Made by a program: the position numbers and the translations under genes. 36,594 nucleotides of DNA, taken from NCBI RefSeq assembly GCF_900128965.1, contig NZ_FQUL01000022.1:1-36594 (forward strand), given 5' to 3'. The stretch comes from Ferrithrix thermotolerans DSM 19514. Its GTDB lineage: Bacteria; Actinomycetota; Acidimicrobiia; Acidimicrobiales; Acidimicrobiaceae. The notes under the pieces were generated by a model that saw only the letters and a program-made list of their open reading frames with translations, ran no database searches and was not told where the DNA came from. Of the stretch, positions 18,157-26,575 are shown in pieces (the first letter of the stretch is position 1; each line of letters begins with the position of its first letter).

Positions 18157-18813
18157 TCATGCAACGCCGCTGTGAAGCATGGCGTCCCTCGAGGAAATAA
18201 CCTCGTCAACGATGCCGTACTCAACTGCCTCAGCAGCCTCAAGGATGAAGTCTCGATCGGTGTCTTTGGCGATTCTTTCGATGGGTTGACCCGTATCCTG
18301 AGACAACATCTCATTTAGTAGATCACGCATTCGCATTATCTCTTTCGCCTGTATCTCGATGTCTGTAGCTTGACCACCGACCCCTCCATAGGGCTGATGC
18401 AACAGAACCCTAGCATGAGGCAGAGCAAAGCGCTTACCTTTCGCCCCAGCTGCCAATAACACGGCTGCCGCCGAGGCAGCCTGTCCAAGGCAAAACGTCG
18501 ATACGTCGGGCTTTATGTACTTCATCGTGTCGTAAATCGCAAACAGCGAAGTGATCTCCCCTCCTGGGGAGTTGATATAGATACTGATATCTTTCTCTGC
18601 ATCTTCATACTCCAAGAAAATTAGCTGGGCACACACAAGGTTGGCTACCGTGGAGTCGATCGGGGTTCCTAAAATGATGACTCGCTCTCTGAGGAGACGT
18701 GAGTACAGATCGTAAGCCCTCTCACCTCTGGAGCTCGACTCTATAACGGTCGGCATATAAACGTTGTAACTCTCAGACATGGTCACCGAGCCAACCCTTT
18801 CCATCTCGTTCAA
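18157..18813 (-). CDS. clpP: ATP-dependent Clp protease proteolytic subunit
   Basis: Serine protease subunit of the Clp complex. The catalytic triad is visible: GQAASAAAV (S114), [11 protein letters not shown] (H139) and an Asp in KDTDRDFIL. The [17 protein letters not shown] stretch is most like actinobacterial ClpP2. TTG 18813, ATG 18804 and ATG 18780 are possible starts; none has a strong ribosome site, and the conserved fold begins at the last ([10 protein letters not shown]). Actinobacterial ClpP usually works as a ClpP1-ClpP2 mixed ring; only one clpP is encoded here, so its partner must lie elsewhere. Sits between tig and clpX, the standard order. Confidence 0.96.
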   Translation of the reverse strand: MNEMERVGSVTMSESYNVYMPTVIESSSRGERAYDLYSRLLRERVIILGTPIDSTVANLVCAQLIFLEYEDAEKDISIYINSPGGEITSLFAIYDTMKYIKPDVSTFCLGQAASAAAVLLAAGAKGKRFALPHARVLLHQPYGGVGGQATDIEIQAKEIMRMRDLLNEMLSQDTGQPIERIAKDTDRDFILEAAEAVEYGIVDEVISSRDAMLHSGVA

Positions 18814-18846
18814 CTTTTATCACAGCTAGAGTCTAGGGTACATCCG

Positions 18847-20355
18847 CTAACTATTGGAATTTGAATCTTCAAGATCTTCGGAACTTTCTCCGGCATCGCC
18901 ACCGTCAACAGCCGGGTCTCTCACAGAGGAGTCCTTGACACCACCGTCTAGTTCACCAGCGGACTCTGGATCGATATCAGCAAGCTCTATCGCTTCACCT
19001 TCGGTCGTCTTGATACGCGCCTTTTTTAGCAGAACCTTGAAAGCCTTCTCCTTTAGCAATTCGACCCGGGCTTCAAGTCGCTCCAACTCTGTTTGTTCCT
19101 CTGACTTCGACAGGTCAACTCCACTGTGCTGTCTTTTTGCAAGGTAACTCTCTATCTCTTCATCGGTTACCTCTAAAGCCTCAGCGTAAGCAACAGCTCT
19201 GAGAGCCAAATCGAAGAGAACGTTCCTGTGAGCAGCTCCGTATACCTCAACTAAGACATCTTGCTCACTTTGGTTTGTCAGTTCAAAGTAACGTCTCAAA
19301 GATAGACCCTGGCTCTGAAGTTGATGTCCGAATTGATGGAGTTGAGAGTCTACCTCCGCACTTAGTAAAGATTGGGGGATATCTTTAGGCTCTACTAGCT
19401 TTAGCAGCGAGTCCACGAGAAGGGATCTGTACATGGTACGGGCACGAGCCAGACGCATCTTTGAGAGTTCGGATCTGATGTCGTTTCTGAGCTCTTCTAA
19501 CGTCTCAAACTCGCTTATCTCAGAAGCGAGTTCGTCTGTTAGCTCTGGGATCTCCATTTCTTTTACAGACTTGACGGTAACTCTAGCTACATGATCATCA
19601 CCATCTTTTGCGTCTGTTTCCTCAGAGACCTGATCTTCGGCTACAGCCTCGGAATCTTCAGAGTTATCCTCTGATTCGGGCTGTTCGTCTTGATCTTGTC
19701 CCTTGGATGACACCTCGACCACTTCACCCGACGCCTTGCCAACTACCGCCTTTTCGATCTGGGGATCCACCTGGCCTCTTCCAACCCTGAAGGTTAGATC
19801 ACTTACGCTTTCAGATTGATCCTCAACGCCATTTACAAGAACCACGAGATCAACGGTTACGGTATCGCCCTCTTGTGCTGGCCTAGGAACCTCTTTTAGC
19901 TGGCCAACCTGTTCGGCCAAGACCTTCACATACTCCTCTACATCGTCGTCGGTTACATATGGACGTTCAATCTCGATCTCAAGCTCGTCGTAGCCTTCTA
20001 CCGTTACAACGGGTCTAACTTCGACTGAAAGTTCAACCTTCACATCCCCCTGCTCAGCGCCCTCTACAACCTCAACACCAGGAGCTGCGATCGCATCGAC
20101 GCCGTTATCTAAAAGCGCCCTTTGGTAGTAAGAGTCGAGCGCATCCTCGATAGCTTGCTGTCGAAGGGCTTTTTGACCAATGCGAGCCTCGAGAATCTTT
20201 CGGGGAGCCTTACCTGGACGGAAACCCGGGATTACAGCCTGTCTGTTGATCTTTCGAACTGCCTGATCAACGAAGGGACTTAGCTCCTCTTCTCTTATGT
20301 CGATCGTGAGTTGAACCTTATTCTTTTCATCTGTATTTTGAGCACTTGAGCGCAT
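18847..20355 (-). CDS. tig: Trigger factor, ribosome-associated chaperone
   Basis: 502 residues, longer than the usual ~430-470. The ribosome-docking signature GFRPGKAP is at 44-51 in the N-domain, followed by the FKBP-like PPIase domain (~160-265) and the helical C-terminal arm (~275-450). Two oddities: a very acidic stretch of about 37 residues (218-254, rich in D, E, S) sits within the PPIase domain, and the C-terminal ~45 residues are also acidic and serine-rich. Start ATG at 20355; no close Shine-Dalgarno (GAGGGGG is ~20 bases away). Followed by clpP. Confidence 0.95.
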   Translation of the reverse strand: MRSSAQNTDEKNKVQLTIDIREEELSPFVDQAVRKINRQAVIPGFRPGKAPRKILEARIGQKALRQQAIEDALDSYYQRALLDNGVDAIAAPGVEVVEGAEQGDVKVELSVEVRPVVTVEGYDELEIEIERPYVTDDDVEEYVKVLAEQVGQLKEVPRPAQEGDTVTVDLVVLVNGVEDQSESVSDLTFRVGRGQVDPQIEKAVVGKASGEVVEVSSKGQDQDEQPESEDNSEDSEAVAEDQVSEETDAKDGDDHVARVTVKSVKEMEIPELTDELASEISEFETLEELRNDIRSELSKMRLARARTMYRSLLVDSLLKLVEPKDIPQSLLSAEVDSQLHQFGHQLQSQGLSLRRYFELTNQSEQDVLVEVYGAAHRNVLFDLALRAVAYAEALEVTDEEIESYLAKRQHSGVDLSKSEEQTELERLEARVELLKEKAFKVLLKKARIKTTEGEAIELADIDPESAGELDGGVKDSSVRDPAVDGGDAGESSEDLEDSNSNS

Positions 20356-21087
20356 AGCGAAGTAAGCTTACCCCCTCTTTTGCCTTCAAACTCACACTAG
20401 CGCTAAACATATGAAAATACCACACGTGTAAAAGAGATCACCGCCACCTACATGGCTCCACCGAGATGTTCAGAGCCCACCAGAGACTTTAAGGACCAAA
20501 CTACAGTTGATCGACATGGAGCATTTGAAGCTTTCACAGAGATCAAACCTCTTTTTGGCACAACCCTGTCTCGCATCCTGCTTAGAAAGAGCTAATTCGG
20601 CTCACACCTCAAGCTCCACGCACCCTCGACTCATACATGAAGTCACCCTTGCTTAGAGGTGCTCCCAGCAAAATCGATGAGCCGATAGTTTCTAACGAGC
20701 ACTAAATTGCCGCACCTAGAGAACGTTTTTAAACAAGAGGCCATACCGAAAGATCTTGGTTTAGGCAGATATAGAGACGCAACTTTGACTTTTTGAACTT
20801 CAACACCAAAGAGTGCACCAAAGAGTGAGAGCACTGCTCTGAGCCGGCACGCCCTTGACTCCATTGTCGTTTCGTAAGGGATCCAGACCGCCAAATACCA
20901 CGACCAACCTAGGAGGACCACATTTCTTTCATGTCCCAAACGCTCTGCTTGGACTATGCTCTCTTCGGAACAACATCTTTTAAGCCAATCACGGCAACGC
21001 AAACGGTTGGTCACCGGCCATCTTGTCTCTCAAGAGCGCGTGGTCGATGGGGAGATCACCAGCGCAAACAAAGAGCCTTCAAAACCA
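20356..21087. other. 730-base gap between tig and the tRNA genes
   Basis: I see no supported gene. A 123-codon minus-strand frame (20643-21014) is rich in R, S and C and resembles no family. The segment next to tig should hold its promoter, but I could not identify a clear -35/-10 pair. No SRP RNA, tmRNA or RNase P signature was found by eye. Confidence 0.5.
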
Positions 21088-21161
21088 TGGAGCGGGTGAC
21101 GGGAATCGAACCCGCATGTCCAGCTTGGAAGGCTGGTGTTCTACCATTGAACTACACCCGC
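21088..21161 (-). tRNA. tRNA-Gly (anticodon TCC)
   Basis: In the minus sense the acceptor GCGGGTG pairs with CACCCGC, the D-loop, a CCAGC/GCTGG anticodon stem enclosing CTTCCAA, and the T-arm GCGGGTTCGATTCCCGT all fold. The 34-36 triplet is TCC (Gly, GGA codon). The discriminator is T and CCA is encoded (21090-21088). Confidence 0.97.
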
Positions 21162-21178
21162 AGAACTATACGGCCACC

Positions 21179-21253
21179 TGGTCGGGAAGGCGGGGCTCGA
21201 ACCCGCGACCCCCTGCTCCCAAAGCAGGTACGCTACCACTGCGCCACTTCCCG
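21179..21253 (-). tRNA. tRNA-Pro (anticodon TGG)
   Basis: In the minus sense the acceptor CGGGAAG pairs with CTTCCCG, the anticodon stem CCTGC/GCAGG encloses TTTGGGA so that the anticodon is TGG (Pro), and the T-arm is GCGGGTTCGAGCCCCGC. Discriminator A and encoded CCA. It lies 17 bases upstream (in transcription) of tRNA-Gly, so the pair is probably co-transcribed. Confidence 0.97.
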
Positions 21254-21303
21254 AGATCACCGATCTGTAATACTTTAGTAGATGTTTGCTTAGGTCTTGC
21301 CTC

Positions 21304-21900
21304 CTAGTTAGAACCCGCAAGGTTCTTTTTCTGCTTGAACCTTACATAGAAGAACGCCACCACCACCAATACGACTAGAGCAGCGATCACGTACCCAGAG
21401 TCTTGTACAGCCCTTACCACACTTGAGTAGTTGGAGCCTAGCTCATAGCCCGCAACCGCTAGTGCCAGATCGAACGGGATCGATCCAAGAAGGGTGTAAA
21501 GACCAAAGCGCACAAGCCTCATCTCCCCCGCACCCGCTGGAATCGAGATAAAGGTCCTCACAACAGGTAATAGCCGCCCTACAAAGACAGCCAGTTCCCC
21601 TCTTTTTTCAAACCACCGTTCCGCCTTGGCTAGATCGTCTTCCTTGATGAGGAGATACCTTCCAAAGGACAAGATCACAGCCCTACCGACATAGCGTCCG
21701 ATTAACCAGGCGATGTAACTGCCCACGACGTTTCCTACTACCCCGGCTGCCACTACCTCGGCCAGATTCAGATGACCGTGTATAGCCAAAAACCCACCAA
21801 AGGTCATAACCAACTCGGACGGAACCGGTATTGCGGCAGACTCTAACACCATGAGCACAAAGATCGCCAAGATGCCGTAGGAAGAGATTAAATGTTGCAC
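21304..21900 (-). CDS. DedA/SNARE-associated family integral membrane protein
   Basis: About 198 residues with 4-5 hydrophobic segments and the DedA hallmark ESAAIPVPSELVMTFGGFLA near the N-terminus, then GNVVGSYIAWLIGRYVGR and GRLLPVVRTFISIPAGAGEMR, the conserved membrane-entry helices with the essential Glu and Arg. DedA proteins are implicated in undecaprenyl-phosphate or lipid recycling across the membrane; the substrate here is unknown. I place the start at GTG 21900; a TTG at 21906 is also open. No Shine-Dalgarno is visible, but TACTCT lies at leaderless spacing (see separate entry). The gene lies downstream of nothing minus-strand and is divergent from the hydrolase gene. Confidence 0.88.
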   Translation of the reverse strand: MQHLISSYGILAIFVLMVLESAAIPVPSELVMTFGGFLAIHGHLNLAEVVAAGVVGNVVGSYIAWLIGRYVGRAVILSFGRYLLIKEDDLAKAERWFEKRGELAVFVGRLLPVVRTFISIPAGAGEMRLVRFGLYTLLGSIPFDLALAVAGYELGSNYSSVVRAVQDSGYVIAALVVLVVVAFFYVRFKQKKNLAGSN

Positions 21901-21906
21901 GCACAA

Positions 21907-21912
21907 AGAGTA
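21907..21912 (-). promoter_or_regulatory. Possible -10 element for leaderless dedA
   Basis: TACTCT in the minus sense ends 7 bases before GTG 21900, so a transcript would begin at the start codon. It fits the actinobacterial TANNNT -10 pattern; the gene has no Shine-Dalgarno. A -35 is not clear. Confidence 0.35.
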
Positions 21913-22073
21913 GTTATTTTTTGCGCTGAAGCGGTTAGGAATGGTGAAAGTCTTAGTCTAAACACAGAAAAATCCGTCTTTGCGATGAGCGAGATCGACG
22001 ATCCCATGGCCTGGTACCTGCCATAAAGATACGATCCAATCACCAGCCTCTCTAACAGATGTGCAAATTAGAG

Positions 22074-22079
22074 GATAAT
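22074..22079 (+). promoter_or_regulatory. Possible -10 element upstream of the alpha/beta hydrolase
   Basis: GATAAT resembles TATAAT and would place transcription start near 22086, just before GTG 22093. No good -35 is visible. Low-confidence call from pattern only. Confidence 0.25.
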
Positions 22080-22092
22080 GTAAGACTAAATT

Positions 22093-23025
22093 GTGGAACC
22101 GATGAGCTCTGAAAAAAACCACCGTCTAAATTTGATGGACACGTGCAAGCCAATCTCGACTTTAGTAGCGCAAGACGGTAGCGAGATACCGATATATCTC
22201 CTAAGCTCAGGGTCAGAGCGACAGCGAGCTATGATTGTCCTTCATGCCACCGGATTCTCAGGATGCACCTACAGGGAGCTAGCAAAGTCCCTGGGGTCGA
22301 CTTGGGACGTCTATGCGATCGACTTCAGAGGTCACGGACTCTCGAAAGCCTACGCAGATGAAAGTTTCGAATGGAGCCACTTTGCCTCCGATGTCAAAGA
22401 AGCAACAGGCTTCCTAGAGTCTATGGGTTATCAGCATATCGATATATTCGGTCATTCCATGGGAGGTGCTGCGGCGATTTTGTCTCTGGAGTCCAACAAC
22501 CCGGCCGCTGATACCGTCTTTCTTTTCGAACCGATCATCATCGATAATCGCGGAATCGATGCCGTAGCAGACGAAGATAGCCCACTGGCAAAGGCGGCAG
22601 CCAGACGGCGTAGTACCTTCTCTTCCTTCGAGGAGGCATACACAAACTTTATAAGTAAAGAGCCAATGGCTAGGTTTTCCAAAAGCGTCGTGGCAGACTA
22701 TGTGACCAGCGGTTTCGACCAATTATCAGATGGAACAGTTTCTTTGCGCTGCAAGAGAGAGATCGAGGCACGCATCTATACCCTGGGAGGAGTCCACAGA
22801 GCCTACGAATCGCTCTCTCTCATAGACAACCGGGTCTTTGTGTTATACGGAGCAAGCACCGACACCTTCGACGGAAACCACTTCCAAGACCTAGCGACTC
22901 AGTTGGTCAATGGAACCGCTGTCGAGGTTAGAGGCGTCGGCCACTTTGGACCTATGACTCACCCATCACTGGTCGGGAGTCTCATATCCAAGCTTGGAGC
23001 GGCGAGGAACTTTAGAGCACTCTGA
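22093..23025 (+). CDS. Alpha/beta hydrolase fold protein
   Basis: 310 residues. The order HATGFSGCTY (oxyanion region), IDFRGHGLSKA, nucleophile elbow GHSMGG (S122) and C-terminal GVGHFGPMTHP (H284) are the classical alpha/beta hydrolase layout, with an acidic residue expected near YGASTDTFDGN. Candidate activities are esterase, lipase or small-molecule hydrolase; the substrate is not shown. Start GTG at 22093; an in-frame ATG at 22102 is possible. Upstream is the divergent dedA gene. It is separated from the next plus-strand gene by 118 bases containing a 14-bp palindrome, so it may be its own transcript. Confidence 0.85.
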   Translation: MEPMSSEKNHRLNLMDTCKPISTLVAQDGSEIPIYLLSSGSERQRAMIVLHATGFSGCTYRELAKSLGSTWDVYAIDFRGHGLSKAYADESFEWSHFASDVKEATGFLESMGYQHIDIFGHSMGGAAAILSLESNNPAADTVFLFEPIIIDNRGIDAVADEDSPLAKAAARRRSTFSSFEEAYTNFISKEPMARFSKSVVADYVTSGFDQLSDGTVSLRCKREIEARIYTLGGVHRAYESLSLIDNRVFVLYGASTDTFDGNHFQDLATQLVNGTAVEVRGVGHFGPMTHPSLVGSLISKLGAARNFRAL

Positions 23026-23046
23026 GGTATTTCGAGCTTCTCTTGG

Positions 23047-23060
23047 GAGCGCTAGCGCTC
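23047..23060. terminator. Palindrome downstream of the hydrolase gene, possible terminator
   Basis: GAGCGCTAGCGCTC is a perfect 14-bp palindrome, 22 bases after the hydrolase stop, flanked by outer complementary pieces (AGCTTC at about 23035-23040 and GAAGCT at about 23070-23075). As RNA it would be GAGCG/CGCTC with a four-base loop. No T tract follows, so terminator is only one reading; a dyad operator is another. Confidence 0.35.
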
Positions 23061-23143
23061 AATCAAGCTTGAAGCTACATCCCGTTCGACTAGATTGGTC
23101 TTCAAAATAAGCTGATAAGCAAATTAGGACACGTTGAAAGATT

Positions 23144-23965
23144 ATGCCGTTACCTATACCTGGATCGCTAACGCCAACGAAGGTAACCACTTTTAGAGAG
23201 TGTGCATTCGCTTTCAGGCTATCGGTCATAGATAAGGTTCCCCAGCCGACCAACATCTGGACCATGAGGGGATCGATCGCTCACAGAGTGTTAGATCGAC
23301 TCTACTTCGATGTTCCGAAGGGCAAACGTAGCGAGGAAGTCGCAAGAGAGATCTTTGACTCTGTCTACCATGACTACTGCGACCATGAGCCGTTCTCTGC
23401 CCTGATAGAGGCCATGGACGAAAAGACCCGTATAACCTACAAAGACTCCGTTTGGGACATGGTTCGTGCCGACTTCTCAATCGAAGATCCAAACCAAGTT
23501 GAGGTCATAGGTACCGAGATCATGCTTGAGACAGAGTTTGAGGGAGTGCGCCTGCGCGGTATCATAGACAGGCTTGACCTCAACTCCGACGGTTCACTTA
23601 CGGTCGTTGACTATAAGACTGGACGCATGCCATCGATGGTGAAAGAGCAAGAGAAGTTGATCGGCGTGCATTTCTATGCTTATCTGTGTGAAAGCGTGTT
23701 AGGTTCCCGACCTAAGTCGGTCCAGCTTCTTTACTTAAAAGACAAAGTGACCATCGAGTCTCACCCTACCGAGCGATCAACCCGTGCGCTCAAAATGAAG
23801 ACCGGAGCTATCTGGAAGGCCGTGGTGTACGCCTGTGAAAACGACGACTTTCGTCCTCGGCCATCACATCTCTGTAGCTACTGCCACTACTCGATGATCT
23901 GTCCCGCCAACAACCCCTGCACGCAGAGACCAAATCCCTCAACGGTGCTTAAATTGACGAAGTAG
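23144..23965 (+). CDS. RecB-like PD-(D/E)XK nuclease with Fe-S cysteine pattern
   Basis: 273 residues. The catalytic core reads H47 (GSIAHRVLDRL), D142 (RGIIDRLDL), then D156 and K158 in VVDYKTG, the PD-(D/E)XK motif of the RecB/AddB exonuclease family. C20 (TFRECAFAF) plus C244, C247 and C253 (CSYCHYSMIC) match the four-cysteine arrangement that holds a 4Fe-4S cluster in AddB-like nucleases and Cas4. It is a stand-alone nuclease, with no helicase neighbour. Such proteins in actinobacteria are annotated as RecB family exonucleases; a DNA repair role is inference. ATG at 23144; the next gene starts one base after the stop, implying an operon. Confidence 0.88.
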   Translation: MPLPIPGSLTPTKVTTFRECAFAFRLSVIDKVPQPTNIWTMRGSIAHRVLDRLYFDVPKGKRSEEVAREIFDSVYHDYCDHEPFSALIEAMDEKTRITYKDSVWDMVRADFSIEDPNQVEVIGTEIMLETEFEGVRLRGIIDRLDLNSDGSLTVVDYKTGRMPSMVKEQEKLIGVHFYAYLCESVLGSRPKSVQLLYLKDKVTIESHPTERSTRALKMKTGAIWKAVVYACENDDFRPRPSHLCSYCHYSMICPANNPCTQRPNPSTVLKLTK

Positions 23966-23966
23966 G

Positions 23967-24557
23967 TTGCTAGATTCCTTGAGAGTGTTTGACCGAGATG
24001 CTACCGCTTCACGTAACAAAATCATAGAGATCGTTAGTCGCCTCGACAGTGCAGTAGATTCGGCGTTTGAACCTCTGAGGCACAAAGAGGGTGCAAACAA
24101 ACTCTTTTACTCCGCCTCAGCTCTCGCCGATCACTCCATAATCTGGTTTATCGTCGCACTCTCCCTCTACTTCTTGAGGCCAAGATACAAAAAAGAAGCA
24201 CTTCAAGCCGCAGCCATACTTTTTGCCGAGTCGGGGTTTGTAAACGTGATCGTAAAGACCATATTTCGTCGCCAGCGACCGATTCATGTGGGAGACCGCC
24301 CCTTACCGCTTCGGCAACCCCTCACGTCTTCGTTTCCTTCTGGCCACGCAACGGCCGCAACCTGTGCCGCCGTCTTATTTGGAGATGTAAAGTACCTAAA
24401 GTGGCCGATTCGCATCTTTGCAGCAACGGTGGTAATGTCCCGGGTACACGTAAAGATTCACCACGCGTCAGATGTGATAGCTGGTGTCGGCGTTGGGTGG
24501 GTATTTGCCAACGTTGCCAAGCGCACTGTAACTAAGGTCTTCGGGGGTTCAAATTGA
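23967..24557 (+). CDS. PAP2 superfamily phosphatase, membrane-associated
   Basis: 196 residues with the three phosphatase motifs: K97-x6-R104P105, P124-S-G-H127, and S158-R159-x5-H165-x3-D169. Hydrophobic segments near 55-70, 80-96, 127-142 and 170-182 suggest a membrane protein acting on lipid or isoprenoid phosphates such as undecaprenyl pyrophosphate. No ATG is near the N-terminus; TTG 23967, TTG 23979 and GTG 23985 are open, so the start is uncertain. Stop-start spacing to the nuclease gene is one base, and the Nudix gene overlaps by four. Confidence 0.87.
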   Translation: MLDSLRVFDRDATASRNKIIEIVSRLDSAVDSAFEPLRHKEGANKLFYSASALADHSIIWFIVALSLYFLRPRYKKEALQAAAILFAESGFVNVIVKTIFRRQRPIHVGDRPLPLRQPLTSSFPSGHATAATCAAVLFGDVKYLKWPIRIFAATVVMSRVHVKIHHASDVIAGVGVGWVFANVAKRTVTKVFGGSN

Positions 24558-24991
24558 ATACTGATGCCACCTATGCAGCAGGAGGCGTTGTCTTGCGCCG
24601 AAACAGCGGAGATCTTGAGGTCCTCATCATACATCGCCCTCGTTACAACGACTGGAGCTTTCCGAAGGGTAAGTCAGAACCGGGAGAAACAACTCTCCAG
24701 ACGGCCCTCAGGGAAGTTCAAGAAGAGACTTCCACCGCAGGTAGGGCTCTCCAGGAACTTGCAACCATTGGGTATTCGACTTCAGAGGTCGCTAAAGACA
24801 AATTAGTAACCTACTTTGTCATGACCCCTGCAAGATACAGCGAGTTCGAAGCAAATGATGAGGTAGACAAGGTAATGTGGGTACCTCTATCTGAAGCCGC
24901 AAAGATCCTTTCTTACCCGAACGATATCGAGATACTAAAAGCGGCCGAAAGTCTCGTGACAGAGAGTTCCTTTGATCTTTACTCCATATAA
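24554..24991 (+). CDS. Nudix hydrolase (MutT-like)
   Basis: 145 residues, single Nudix domain. The Nudix box is intact: G39-x5-E45-x7-REVQEET (R53, E54, E57, E58), preceded by VLIIHRPRYNDWSFPKGK, which resembles MutT1-type enzymes without their histidine phosphatase half. Likely hydrolyses a nucleoside polyphosphate or related diphosphate. The start is TTG at 24554, with GGGGG a few bases before it, overlapping the previous stop, so it is translationally coupled to the PAP2 gene. Confidence 0.9.
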   Translation: MNTDATYAAGGVVLRRNSGDLEVLIIHRPRYNDWSFPKGKSEPGETTLQTALREVQEETSTAGRALQELATIGYSTSEVAKDKLVTYFVMTPARYSEFEANDEVDKVMWVPLSEAAKILSYPNDIEILKAAESLVTESSFDLYSI

Positions 24992-25020
24992 GCCTAAGGA
25001 ATTGAAATAGAAATACCTTT

Positions 25021-25635
25021 ATGACGGTTATACACTCTATGAGATTTGGAGTCAACTGGGACTATCGGTGTCCATTCGCTAGAAACATACATGAACATCT
25101 CGTTACCGCCCTAAAGGCGGGAGCCGACTGGGAAGTAGAGTTCATACCGTTTTCCCTGACACAGGTTCACATAGAAGAGGATGAGCCTTCAGTGTGGGAC
25201 GACCCGACAAGAGAGAAAGACCTCCACGCAATCGCAACGGGCTTAATTGTTAGACGAGACTATCCAGAGATCTTCTACGATCTCCACCTTGATCTTTTCT
25301 CAGCACGACACGATCAGGCTAAGGATATAACAGACTGGAACGTCGTTGCTGAGGTATTAACTAAGCACGGCCTTGACGCAGCAGCGATACGAAAAGAGAT
25401 CAAAGACGGCGACATCTTGAAGGTGTTTAGGTCCAAGCACGAGGAATCGGTCGAGAAGTACCAGGTCTTTGGCGTCCCCACCTTCTTTATCAACGATACC
25501 GCAACCTTCGCACGTGTTATGACAAGACCCAAAGGCGACAGCAACACTGCTTTGGCCACAATCGAGTACGTTCTCGACGCCATCGTAAACCATTCCGACT
25601 TCAACGAAATAAAGCATACTCAGATTCCTCGCTAA
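25021..25635 (+). CDS. DsbA-family thioredoxin-fold protein with a single active-site cysteine
   Basis: 204 residues. The thioredoxin fold is marked by DYRCPFAR (C17, P18) and the cis-proline loop FGVPTFFI. The second cysteine of a normal CxxC is alanine (CPFA), so a classical dithiol oxidase is unlikely; a glutathione/mycothiol-type or FrnE-like role is possible. Alpha-helical insertion between the halves (about 60-135) is typical of DsbA. There is no signal peptide, so it is probably cytosolic. Plus-strand neighbours are the Nudix gene (29 bases upstream) and an SDR gene. Confidence 0.82.
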   Translation: MTVIHSMRFGVNWDYRCPFARNIHEHLVTALKAGADWEVEFIPFSLTQVHIEEDEPSVWDDPTREKDLHAIATGLIVRRDYPEIFYDLHLDLFSARHDQAKDITDWNVVAEVLTKHGLDAAAIRKEIKDGDILKVFRSKHEESVEKYQVFGVPTFFINDTATFARVMTRPKGDSNTALATIEYVLDAIVNHSDFNEIKHTQIPR

Positions 25636-25756
25636 CTCCCAAACGACCCTTTAACCAGCGCAATCCATAAGCCCCTCCCACGGGACGTGACTGTTTTTAG
25701 TTCAGTGACAGAGGTAGTATTGCGCTAGGAACATGCTCTAAGGAGTGGGCGGAGCC

Positions 25757-26575
25757 GTGGAGATAAGAGACAAAGCAGTTGTAGTTACCGGTGGTGCGTC
25801 TGGCATCGGCTTGGCGCTGGTAAAGGCGTTTTTAGACAATAATGTTAGCCGAGTGGCGGTCGTAGATTTAGACAGCAGAGCTCTAGATAGCACCAGGGTA
25901 GAACTATCAGAGTATCGAGAGAGACTAGTCTTTATCGAGACAGATGTTACCGACGAAACCGCTTACAGGTCTGCTCTGTCTGAGTTCGCAGCGGACTGTG
26001 GGGGCATCGACGTTCTATGCTCAAACGCCGGAATCGCACGGTCCGGTGGCGTAGAGGCACCCAACAAGGACTGGATAGACTCTTACAAGGTGAACGTCAT
26101 GGCACACATCTATGGTGCTCGCTCAGTACTAGAGTCAATGACGAAAAAGGGTGAGGGATATCTCATCAATACCGCATCTGCGGCTGGACTGCTCACGAAT
26201 CTCGGTGCTGCACCCTATAGCGTAAGTAAGCATGCCGCTGTGGGGCTTGCTGAGTGGATGGCGATCACCTACGGACCTTTGGGAATCCGAGTGTCATGTC
26301 TTGCGCCACAGGGAGTAAACACTAAAATGCTTTTTCCTGTTGGGGAAACTTTGGTCGATTCAACTGTCCCTCAACGCTCAGTTCTAAGCTTCGGCGAAGT
26401 TCTCGAACCCGACCGGGTTGCGGCGTGTGTCATAGACTCAATGATCAAGGAGGAGTTCCTCATTTTGCCACACCCAGAAGTCAAGAAGTACCTTGCAAAC
26501 AAGGTATCCGACTACAACCGCTGGATCAAGTCCATGAGCAAAATAAACCAGACTATAGCACCGGCAAGCCAATAG
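25757..26575 (+). CDS. Short-chain dehydrogenase/reductase (SDR)
   Basis: 272 residues from the GTG at 25757; another GTG at 25745 is in frame, but AGGAG at 25741-25745 is correctly spaced for 25757. Classical SDR: cofactor motif VVVTGGASGIG (8-18), NAG (90-92), catalytic S141 and YSVSK (Y154, K158). The aspartate at the end of beta-2 (VVDLD) suggests NAD(H) over NADP(H). Substrate unknown. Separated from the DsbA-like gene by 121 bases; a weak -10-like TAGTAT lies at 25715-25720. Confidence 0.87.
   Translation: MEIRDKAVVVTGGASGIGLALVKAFLDNNVSRVAVVDLDSRALDSTRVELSEYRERLVFIETDVTDETAYRSALSEFAADCGGIDVLCSNAGIARSGGVEAPNKDWIDSYKVNVMAHIYGARSVLESMTKKGEGYLINTASAAGLLTNLGAAPYSVSKHAAVGLAEWMAITYGPLGIRVSCLAPQGVNTKMLFPVGETLVDSTVPQRSVLSFGEVLEPDRVAACVIDSMIKEEFLILPHPEVKKYLANKVSDYNRWIKSMSKINQTIAPASQ

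Noticed and set aside
20643-21014. Open 123-codon minus-strand frame between tig and the tRNAs
   Set aside because: No family resemblance, no ribosome site, arginine/serine/cysteine-rich composition; most likely chance.
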